Notes under the pieces: generated by a model
Databases searched by the model: none
What the model was told of the DNA's origin: nothing
What the model saw: the letters and a program-made list of their open reading frames with translations, nothing else
Made by a program: the position numbers and the translations under genes
Shown here: positions 16,634-22,749 of the stretch, one piece after another
Layout: each line of letters starts with the position of its first letter
Numbering within the stretch: the stretch's first letter is position 1
DNA from: JAIQGF01 sp051006995
Lineage (GTDB): Bacteria; Acidobacteriota; Terriglobia; Terriglobales; Acidobacteriaceae
DNA length: 64,000 bases
NCBI GenBank assembly: GCA_051006995.1
Contig: JBPCSQ010000008.1
Location: 160,303 to 224,302, forward strand
Reading direction: 5' to 3'

Positions 16634-17818
16634 TCAATGAGTTACCGCTGCCCGCTGTTCTTCGCCTTCTCCCGATTGTGCCCATTTTTGTGCCCCCTCT
16701 GCGGGAACCGCTGCGCGCGCTGCCTGTAAGGCCGCGATCGCTTCCTGCTTCGCGTGGCGCCTGATGTGCGAATACCTCTCCAGCATCTGTTTAGAAACGT
16801 GCCCAGCCAAGGCGCGGATGGTCTGTTCTGACACGGCGGGGTTTTCCGCCAGGCGGGTGATGAAGCTGTGGCGTAGATCGTGCCAGCGGTAATGCACGCC
16901 CGCGGCCTTCAGCGCTGTGCGCCAGGCGCGCTGCCACGACTGCACAGGAACATTTAGTTGGACGGCGGTGATCTTCGTTTCCTGACCGCCCTTCGCCATC
17001 CGCACTTCATGGCTGGGGAACACGTAGGAATTCAGCCCAGCACTCGGAAACCGTGAAAGCCAAAGTGTAAGCGCGCCGCACACGTCCGCGGACAGCGGAA
17101 CGCTGCGGCCCACGCCAGCTTCTGTTTTGGACAGCGGCACGATCACTTCGCCCGACGTGATGGCGCCATTGTTCCACGTCAGGTGTAGATCGCGGCGGCG
17201 CAGCGCCTGTGTTTCGGCAGCGCGCAGCCCGGTATCGCGGGCGAAAACGAACAAGGGAAGCAGTGAGGGCGCCTTGCTGGTGCGGCACGCATCAAGTATT
17301 TTGCCTTCATCGGCTGTCGAAATCGCCCGGCCCGCGTCGTGGTTTTCTTCCAGCTTCAGCCTCAGATCGCGCGCCGCGAAATCCTGGGCAATTACGAGCC
17401 ACATCTTGTGCCGTCTCAGCACGCCTCGCAGGCAGCAGGTTTCGTAATTGATGGTCCGATTCGAAGCGCCATCGCGCTGGCGGGCGGACCAATAAGCCAG
17501 GATGTCATCTGCCGCGATGTCGCAGACAAGTCGCTTCCCGAAGGCGGCCACCACGGGCCTCAGGCGCTGGGTGTAGCCCAGCAGAGTTTTGGCGGCTTTG
17601 GATTCCTTCGTCGCCAGCCATTCTTTCGCTGCCACTGCGAACAGCGGCGGCTGCTTACGCTGGGGGATGCGATTAAAGCTCATCTCCAGTTCGCGGCGCC
17701 GCGTGCGCTCGGCATCTTTAGCGATCGTCTTGGAACTGCTTTTCGAACTTTCGCGGATGGTCTGCCCGGCGAACTTGAATTTGTACCAAATAGTGTCACC
17801 ACGCCTGTATAGGCTCAT
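16634..17818 (-). CDS. Tyrosine-type site-specific integrase
   Basis: Catalyses integration and excision at the tRNA-Gln site. 394 residues from ATG 17818 (GGAGGAAAT just upstream). The N-terminus (MSLYRRGDTIWYKFKFAGQT) is an AP2-like arm-binding domain; the SAM-like core-binding domain spans about 58-150. The catalytic residues are all present: Arg199 (ARDTGLRAAE), Lys231 (PLSKTEAG), His313 and Arg316 (HDLRHSF), His340 (LAGHVS) and Tyr349 (ERYSHIR). It is transcribed toward the tRNA and its C-terminal codons include a repeated sequence (16676-16700) that may be an arm site. Its start overlaps the upstream small gene by ATGA. Confidence 0.96.
   Translation of the reverse strand: MSLYRRGDTIWYKFKFAGQTIRESSKSSSKTIAKDAERTRRRELEMSFNRIPQRKQPPLFAVAAKEWLATKESKAAKTLLGYTQRLRPVVAAFGKRLVCDIAADDILAYWSARQRDGASNRTINYETCCLRGVLRRHKMWLVIAQDFAARDLRLKLEENHDAGRAISTADEGKILDACRTSKAPSLLPLFVFARDTGLRAAETQALRRRDLHLTWNNGAITSGEVIVPLSKTEAGVGRSVPLSADVCGALTLWLSRFPSAGLNSYVFPSHEVRMAKGGQETKITAVQLNVPVQSWQRAWRTALKAAGVHYRWHDLRHSFITRLAENPAVSEQTIRALAGHVSKQMLERYSHIRRHAKQEAIAALQAARAAVPAEGAQKWAQSGEGEEQRAAVTH
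16676..16700. repeat. 25-bp direct repeat, island left copy (candidate integrase arm site)
   Basis: It contains two TTGTGCCC octamers 4 bp apart, then CCCTCT. An identical 25-bp copy is at 27445-27469. In a circular form of the island the two would flank the attP core on each side. Confidence 0.75.
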
Positions 17819-18057
17819 CGGATTTCCTCCCATTCGGCCAAAACCCCGATTTCACGGCCGCACTCCTGGAGGTCCACGTCGAAATCGAGTAGGACGTTAC
17901 GGATGAAGTCCACGCGGTGATACCTCCCAAACCTCGGCTGCCGCTCCATGAGAGTGGCCCGCGTCTTACGCACGGATTCGTTTTCCGCAGCCAACTTCCG
18001 ATTGATTCTCTGGAGCAGTGCTCGTTCGCTTACTGGCACTCGCATTTTGCTTCGCAT
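17815..18057 (-). CDS. Small protein coupled to the integrase
   Basis: The start ATG 18057 follows GCGGAGGAATACAG, a strong ribosome site. The in-frame upstream start at 18168 is rejected because it lacks one and adds a spurious hydrophobic stretch. The 80-residue product begins MRSKMRVPVSERALLQRINR and is charged and helical (KLAAENESVRKTRATLMERQ), without cysteines or membrane segments. Its stop overlaps the integrase ATG, so both are made together. It could be an accessory factor for recombination or a small DNA-binding protein; this is inferred only from position. Confidence 0.75.
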   Translation of the reverse strand: MRSKMRVPVSERALLQRINRKLAAENESVRKTRATLMERQPRFGRYHRVDFIRNVLLDFDVDLQECGREIGVLAEWEEIR

Positions 18058-18137
18058 CTGTATTCCTCCGCGCTGTTTCTGCTCGATGTGAGCATATGAG
18101 TTGGTGAGCAGATAAGTCAATAAGCAAATGCGCGCAG

Positions 18138-18146
18138 TTATCCACA
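18138..18146 (+). promoter_or_regulatory. Consensus DnaA box
   Basis: TTATCCACA is a perfect match to the consensus DnaA box TTATNCACA. It is in the divergent intergenic region of the island core, 280 bp ahead of a gene whose C-terminus resembles DnaA domain I. One box alone could be chance, but the position favours a replication or control role. Confidence 0.5.
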
Positions 18147-18148
18147 GG

Positions 18149-18167
18149 TGTCCTATCACGTAGGACA
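18149..18167. promoter_or_regulatory. Palindromic operator candidate in island control region
   Basis: TGTCCTA-TCACG-TAGGACA, a perfect 7-bp inverted repeat with 5-bp spacer, sits between the divergent integrase operon and the excisionase/replication operon. That is where a repressor would control both. It lies 2 bp from the DnaA box. Confidence 0.55.
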
Positions 18168-18222
18168 TTGAAATACCGGGCGCGCCGCGGAGAGAATGCG
18201 GGCGATGGAGGGATATTGCGCG

Positions 18223-18411
18223 ATGCTACCAAGACTACTGACGGTTCCTGAAACTTCAGCGGCGCTCGGTATAAAGAACCCAACCGTTCGCAAGTGGATT
18301 GCGTTGAGGCGCATTGAATTTGTTCGTGTGGGCCGCTCGGTCAGAATTCCGCTGGAGACAGTCGAGCGTCTTATCCGCGAAGGCACCGTTCCGCCGCTGG
18401 GGTGTAGGTAG
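18223..18411 (+). CDS. Excisionase-like helix-turn-helix protein
   Basis: The 62-residue protein starts at ATG 18223, 10 nt after GGAGGG; two earlier in-frame ATGs (18196, 18205) lack this. MLPRLLTVPETSAALGIKNP starts the HTH_17/MerR-like fold; TVRKWIALRRIEFVRVGRSV is the recognition helix and wing, and IPLETVERLIREGT closes the domain. Such short proteins are recombination directionality factors (Xis) or small regulators in phages and ICEs. It is the first gene of the rightward operon and only 6 bp from the replication gene. Confidence 0.8.
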   Translation: MLPRLLTVPETSAALGIKNPTVRKWIALRRIEFVRVGRSVRIPLETVERLIREGTVPPLGCR

Positions 18412-18417
18412 GGCGCG

Positions 18418-19650
18418 ATGGCCAGCGACACCACAAATCGTGAGCAGAGCGGCGCGGCAGATCAGGTGAAGGCGGTCATGCGGCAAATGGCTTGCCGCCC
18501 TGTCGCTTTCCAACCGATCTTGGCCAAGATCACGGGCAGCGTTCCAGCCGGGCTGATGCTCTCGCAGGCGTTGTACTGGCTTGATGTTGTTGAGCGCACT
18601 AACAGCGACGCACACGGTGAGTTTTTCAAAAGCCAAAACGAGTGGCAGGACGAAATATGTTTGACCGCCCATGAGCAGCGCGTAGCACGCGCCGAATTGG
18701 CAAAGCGCGGCTTCATGCTAAGCAAGGTCAAAGGGATTCCCCCGCGCGTTTTCTATCGGGTGGACAGCGATGCCGTTGCGGAAGCAATTCTCCAATTCTG
18801 TGAAATTCACGGAATTGATTCTGTGAAATCAGCTGGTTCAATTTCGAGAAAATCACAGAAACAGACCAGCGAAAACCGCAAAGTCTTAAAGGAAGCAGAG
18901 ACTACTTCAGAGACTACTTCAGAGATTAAAACCTTGGCACCGCCTGCGGCGGCGCCCGCGCTGGTGCTAGCACCACCCGATCAAAGCGAACAGCCGGACC
19001 CGCGATATGAGGCGGTAGTGGAAGCGATCACCCGCTACTGGCCGGAACACGCGCCCATGATCTTCGATGAGGCGGACTGTGCCGCGGTAAAACGAATGTT
19101 GAAGAAGCGCCCGCAGGTGAGCGGAGACGATCTGGCCGTCTGCGTAGGCTTTCGCTTCCTGAGTGAAGTTAACCGCACCGAATCGGTCAAAGCTTGGATC
19201 GGCGCTCTTACTGACTATCTGGGTGGGCCACTAAACAGGTACAGGCGGCCCAAGAGGGTCCTTAGCATTGATGATCTGCGATCTCGCGTCCTGGCAAACG
19301 TTTTCCCCAACAGATGGACGGTCGCGGCACAACCCGCAGCGCCTCAGCAATCCGCCGAACAATTGCGCGAAGCCTTCGTGCAGGCGAACAGCAACGGCCA
19401 CGGGGAATTGGGCGCCATGGCGTGGGCGGCGGTGCAGGCGTACACGCAAAAGCACGTGAACCCGCGCAGCTGGGAAACCTGGATTAAGCCGTGCCGCTAC
19501 CTGTGCCTGGATGCGGCGGGCGTGCTGTTTGTGCAGGCACCCACGGCGGAATTCGCGGAACAAGCGGAAAAGTATCGCAGCACGATGCAGGAAGCCCTGG
19601 CCACCATCCAGGGCGCGGGTGTGGTGGCTGTGCAATTTCGCAATTTCTAG
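18418..19650 (+). CDS. Replication-initiator-like protein: winged helix plus DnaA domain I-like C-terminus
   Basis: 410 residues. Residues 25-115 look like a winged-helix replisome organiser: FQPILAKITGSVPAGLMLSQ, then FFKSQNEWQDEICLTAHEQR and RAELAKRGFMLSKVKG, as in phage and plasmid replication proteins. Residues 135-200 are a Ser/Thr/Pro/Ala-rich linker. Residues about 350-410 (SWETWIKPCRYLCLDAAGVL, FVQAPTAEFAEQAEKYRSTM) follow the DnaA N-terminal domain pattern, which recruits DnaB helicase. This suggests that the island can start its own replication when excised, using the host helicase. The assignment is by pattern, not by search. Confidence 0.65.
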   Translation: MASDTTNREQSGAADQVKAVMRQMACRPVAFQPILAKITGSVPAGLMLSQALYWLDVVERTNSDAHGEFFKSQNEWQDEICLTAHEQRVARAELAKRGFMLSKVKGIPPRVFYRVDSDAVAEAILQFCEIHGIDSVKSAGSISRKSQKQTSENRKVLKEAETTSETTSEIKTLAPPAAAPALVLAPPDQSEQPDPRYEAVVEAITRYWPEHAPMIFDEADCAAVKRMLKKRPQVSGDDLAVCVGFRFLSEVNRTESVKAWIGALTDYLGGPLNRYRRPKRVLSIDDLRSRVLANVFPNRWTVAAQPAAPQQSAEQLREAFVQANSNGHGELGAMAWAAVQAYTQKHVNPRSWETWIKPCRYLCLDAAGVLFVQAPTAEFAEQAEKYRSTMQEALATIQGAGVVAVQFRNF

Positions 19651-19658
19651 GAGGCTGA

Positions 19659-20075
19659 ATGTTTGGGAAGAAGAAAGCGGAGTCTGAAAGCGATGCCGCC
19701 CGGGCACAGCGGCTGCTGGCGCAGTATGAGGGGTTAGGCCCAAAAATCGAGGACGCAGTAGGTGCGGCGGTTCGCGTCATTGCCGAGGCTCAGGCGCTGG
19801 CGCGCGAATTCGACAGAGCGGCGCAAGCGCTTGGACGGCGAGGGCGCGCGATGGAAGAAGTTGCTGGTGATGCGGCGGCCTTTTATCTGCGCGCCAGATT
19901 TTCGCAATCGCTTCCGCGTGCCAATGCCATGTCGCATCCCGGCGCAACGTACCTGAAGGTGGAGAGCCGCGGCTTGGCGGATTGGGCACGCGATTACATC
20001 AGCCGCGTTAAGCAGCAGGTGCAGGAACTGGCGGCGCGGCCCAATGTACTGACGCCGCAAGCGCCAGCACGATGA
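19659..20075 (+). CDS. Unknown island protein, helical
   Basis: 138 residues beginning MFGKKKAESESDAARAQRLL, with AGGAGG 5 nt upstream and 8 bp after the replication gene. It is rich in Ala, Arg and Glu and predicted helical (VGAAVRVIAEAQALAREFDR, YISRVKQQVQELAARPNVL). It has no membrane segment, metal site or known motif. It is probably translated with the replication gene and could be a structural or accessory partner. I cannot name a family. Confidence 0.65.
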   Translation: MFGKKKAESESDAARAQRLLAQYEGLGPKIEDAVGAAVRVIAEAQALAREFDRAAQALGRRGRAMEEVAGDAAAFYLRARFSQSLPRANAMSHPGATYLKVESRGLADWARDYISRVKQQVQELAARPNVLTPQAPAR

Positions 20076-20229
20076 TTTCGGGGTGGACCCTGGGCCGCCT
20101 GGTGATCGCCACCAGTAGCGCTTGGCTGGCGACGGCATAACCGGGGCCGAACGGCACCGCGAACTAGCGACTGCCGGGTGGGGGATGGCGGGCGGCATCC
20201 CCAGCCAAAACGAAAGTGAGGCAAAACGT

Positions 20230-20514
20230 ATGGCGATCAGCATTGACGAAATTGCAGTAGTGAATTTGGCGCAGCCGCTGGCCATCGAGGCGGCCCGAAT
20301 TCAGCGGCAACTGGCCGAAGCTGGCGAGGAAATTTCAATTTCCGAAGCCATCGCAATCGTTAAAGCCGTCCAGCACAGAACGGCGGGGCAGCAGCCCGCG
20401 ATCGTGGCGCGGCTGGCGGCCATTCACCGCTCCCAGCGGGGACGCCTGGGCTTCGTTCTTAGCTATGCGGACGCCGTGCGCGAAGTAACCACAAATTTGA
20501 ATGGAGGAAACTGA
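20230..20514 (+). CDS. Unknown small island protein
   Basis: 94 residues from ATG 20230 (GTGAGG upstream). An ATG at 20122 in frame would add 36 residues of unlikely composition. MAISIDEIAVVNLAQPLAIE starts a helical protein with EISISEAIAIVKAVQHRTAG and SQRGRLGFVLSYADAVREVT. Its stop TGA shares a base with the start of the next gene, so the two are coupled. No function is recognisable. Confidence 0.6.
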   Translation: MAISIDEIAVVNLAQPLAIEAARIQRQLAEAGEEISISEAIAIVKAVQHRTAGQQPAIVARLAAIHRSQRGRLGFVLSYADAVREVTTNLNGGN

Positions 20515-20801
20515 TGCGTTTATCCGACTGTAAGAACGAATTTCGCAGCGCCTGCTCGTTCAACATCTGCAGGGGTGAGCAAACCCTGGGCGCGTTGCGC
20601 GATCAAATGGACAACTTGGAACGACTCGGCGGCGCCGCCGCGGCGGAAGAAATCGTAGCGGCCAAGTTGGCCGCGGCATATGTCGCGCTCCAGCTTGACG
20701 AAGCGATCGCGCACCTGGGGCGGCTGAAGGATGCGGTGCGAGATGTCGCCGGAAAGCGGGCGCTGGAAGAAGCCGCAAAGCCCGCGGTATTTCGGCGCTA
20801 A
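20514..20801 (+). CDS. Unknown small island protein with N-terminal cysteines
   Basis: 95 residues; the ATG at 20514 overlaps the previous stop by one base and follows GGAGGAAACTG. The start MRLSDCKNEFRSACSFNICR has three cysteines in 14 residues, then helices (DQMDNLERLGGAAAAEEIVA, AHLGRLKDAVRDVAGKRAL). The cysteines could bind a metal, but no classical spacing is met. It is the last gene of the left operon. Confidence 0.6.
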   Translation: MRLSDCKNEFRSACSFNICRGEQTLGALRDQMDNLERLGGAAAAEEIVAAKLAAAYVALQLDEAIAHLGRLKDAVRDVAGKRALEEAAKPAVFRR

Positions 20802-21009
20802 GAGATCGTGCGGTCGCCGGGCGTGTGCGCTCCTTTTGCTTACTTTTCCAGGCGCAGCGTTCTAACCCTCGCACGATAAAGGCGCGCGCGGTGTCGCGCT
20901 GCCAACCTCGCGGACCTGGGCGACAGCCCGCGACGCAAACCCTGGGGCGCCGCGCACCACGGCGCCCTAAGGGTACACCCTGGGATGTGCCGAAGTTGGA
21001 GGGCCATCA

Positions 21010-21126
21010 ATGATGAACGCGGTTGACGTGGTACACCCGCAGGCGTGCCGGGTCCCTCTGGCCGGGTGCACCCCACCGCGGGTGACGGCGGGTGCGGGTG
21101 GGGGGCACTGTAAAGATTTTTTTTAG
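21010..21126 (+). CDS. Possible short leader ORF (38 codons)
   Basis: ATG ATG at 21010-21015 follows GGAGGG at 6-7 nt. The frame reads MMNAVDVVHPQACRVPLAGC and ends with TAG at 21124-21126. Its second half overlaps the terminator-like hairpin, an arrangement seen in attenuators, but the product has no telltale run of one amino acid. Weak call. Confidence 0.25.
   Translation: MMNAVDVVHPQACRVPLAGCTPPRVTAGAGGGHCKDFF
21066..21124 (+). terminator. Terminator-like hairpin with T tract
   Basis: GTGCACCCCACCGC (21066-21079) can pair imperfectly with GCGGGTGGGGGGCAC (21094-21108), and a run of eight Ts follows at 21117-21124. It would separate the replication operon from the Nu1-like gene. Confidence 0.5.
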
Positions 21127-21168
21127 ACCTTGCCGTTTCGCTTTCGATTTCGCTTTTGAGGTGAGGGT

Positions 21169-21540
21169 ATGAAGGGAGCGGGAGTCAAAGAGGTGGCCCA
21201 GGCGCTGGGTTGCACGGCTCGCCTTGTGCAGCTTCTTGCGCGAGAGGGTATGCCCCGAATCGGGCACGGCCGGTACGATGTGGCCGCCTGTATTGAATGG
21301 TTCATGAAACGCGCCAAACTTGGGCCGCTTCACCCGAAACGAAAAGACGCCCGATTGGCGGTACTCAGGGAGCGGGCCAGGCGTAGCGCAACCGCGCAAA
21401 TTCGCCGCGAATTGCTTGCGCTACCGGGCCGCATCGCGCCCGAATTGCACCGCCAGCCGCTTGCAGTCATAAAGCAGCGCTTAGGTGCCGCTCTAGTCGC
21501 CGTGATCAATAACACGGGAGACGCAGATGGCCGGAAATAA
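21169..21540 (+). CDS. Nu1-like helix-turn-helix protein (terminase small-subunit type)
   Basis: 123 residues; GAGGTGAGG stands ahead of ATG 21169. VKEVAQALGCTARLVQLLAR, followed by EGMPRIGHGRYDVAACIEWF, is the winged HTH typical of phage DNA-packaging protein Nu1 and related small DNA-binding proteins. The remainder is basic helix (ARLAVLRERARRSATAQIRR). No large terminase follows, which suggests that the element uses it as a regulator, or as a packaging adaptor in the manner of phage satellites. The name rests on the HTH pattern only. Confidence 0.6.
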   Translation: MKGAGVKEVAQALGCTARLVQLLAREGMPRIGHGRYDVAACIEWFMKRAKLGPLHPKRKDARLAVLRERARRSATAQIRRELLALPGRIAPELHRQPLAVIKQRLGAALVAVINNTGDADGRK

Positions 21541-21604
21541 AGCCGCGCTCGTGAGCGTCTGTCCGATTGCGAACAGCTGAACGCCGCAGTACTCTCTAGT
21601 CACG

Positions 21605-22744
21605 ATGGACATAGTTCTTGATTCGAATAGTTATTCGTCTGACTACCCGATGAAGTCAGCCCGTTTTGATGCGCTGCGGGATTACTTGCGCAAGTGCAAC
21701 GGGCAGCTTGTGCTCTTCAAGCTTGTACACGATGAAGTTGTCGAGAACTACCGCCGAAAGTTTCAGATAAACATTCTGGACCCCTGGAACACAGCAACCG
21801 GCTTCTTAATCACGGACCACTCGCGGCGGCCTGAAATGGAGGTCGAGGTAAAGGCTCTTTCTGAGCGCCTGAAGAACGGGGGCGGCGCCCGCGTCGTAGT
21901 CGTGTCAGATTACGCTGACGTCACGATCGATGAGGTTGTGACGAGGGCAGTAAAGCGGATTCCGCCCGCAAACAAGAAAGGCGAGGAACTCCGCGACGTA
22001 ATTTTGTGGCTCTCAATATTGGCGTATGCGAAAAAGGAAAAAAGGGACGTAACCCTCATAACGAGCGACAAGGGGTTCTGGCAAGAAGGTGCTGATAAAC
22101 CACTACCGGAAATTCAGTCTGACATAATCAACGCGCACGTCTCAATTCGTCTGTACCGCACCTTGGAAGCATTTCTTGCCGAAAATGGCCTCGTCGCACG
22201 TCCTGCTGATCCGAAGTGGGCAATAGAGTTGTTCGGTGTCGCAAGGCTCTCAGAGCTACTCTTAGCGAAGTTCGTTGAAGCTCAGTTTCCAGTATCGACC
22301 GTCGTGTCTCACAGCGTTACCGCCACCGAATTCCACGGCGGCTCCATCTTTCAGATTTCGACCGAAGCACAGTTTGCTGAGCTGACTTACCTGGTCAAAT
22401 TCGACATTCAGCTTAAGAGCTATTCGACGGTTTTGTCGTACATTTCGCCTGTTCCTCATCACGGCTGGGAACCAGCCTTCACTGTCAACACGAGTCCGCC
22501 GTCCGTTAAGTTACCAGCTGCGGTCACACTACCAAGCAACATCGACCAAGAAAATAATGTAGTACTGAGCAAATACGTCCCTTTTTCCCATGGCGTTATT
22601 TCCGCGTGGGACCAGGTTCCAATCGCAGTTCCCGAGGCAGTTGTTCAAACCGTATCGGCTGAATTACGACCTAAGTTTTCGGTGAGGCTCACACATGGAC
22701 AGCCAGCTGAAGTCACGTTAGATAGCTTCGCATTCATCATCTAA
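21605..22744 (+). CDS. PIN-domain protein of the DUF4935 type
   Basis: 379 residues. The N-terminal ~200 residues form a PIN nuclease: MDIVLDSNSY with Asp6 and Asn8, VHDEVVENY with Glu44, KKGEELRDVILWLSILAYAK with Glu127/128 and Asp131, and VTLITSDKGFW with Asp155, giving the acidic quartet for metal-dependent RNA cleavage. The rest (residues 200-379) is a beta-rich domain without known motif. PIN/DUF4935 proteins turn up in defence islands and as toxins, with a usually unidentified partner; no antitoxin-like ORF lies upstream. GC content and codons differ from the island core. It is convergent with the restriction-modification gene, with only 5 bp between the stops. Confidence 0.8.
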   Translation: MDIVLDSNSYSSDYPMKSARFDALRDYLRKCNGQLVLFKLVHDEVVENYRRKFQINILDPWNTATGFLITDHSRRPEMEVEVKALSERLKNGGGARVVVVSDYADVTIDEVVTRAVKRIPPANKKGEELRDVILWLSILAYAKKEKRDVTLITSDKGFWQEGADKPLPEIQSDIINAHVSIRLYRTLEAFLAENGLVARPADPKWAIELFGVARLSELLLAKFVEAQFPVSTVVSHSVTATEFHGGSIFQISTEAQFAELTYLVKFDIQLKSYSTVLSYISPVPHHGWEPAFTVNTSPPSVKLPAAVTLPSNIDQENNVVLSKYVPFSHGVISAWDQVPIAVPEAVVQTVSAELRPKFSVRLTHGQPAEVTLDSFAFII

Positions 22745-22749
22745 TACGA

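Larger units (their letters stand above)
20802..21168. other. Intergenic stretch in the island (no convincing full gene)
   Basis: It is GC-rich with several short hairpins (for example GGGGCGCCGCGCACCACGGC near 20945). Only a 38-codon ORF with a strong ribosome site (21010-21126) and a terminator-like hairpin (21066-21124) can be pointed to. Longer ORFs here have implausible, Arg/Pro-rich products. Confidence 0.6.

Noticed and set aside
16404..16640. 78-residue ORF across the tRNA-Gln gene
   Set aside because: Its reading frame runs through the tRNA and the repeats; no ribosome site.
20825..21013. 62-residue ORF in the island gap
   Set aside because: Arg/Pro/Gln-rich and without ribosome site; overlaps hairpin-forming sequence.
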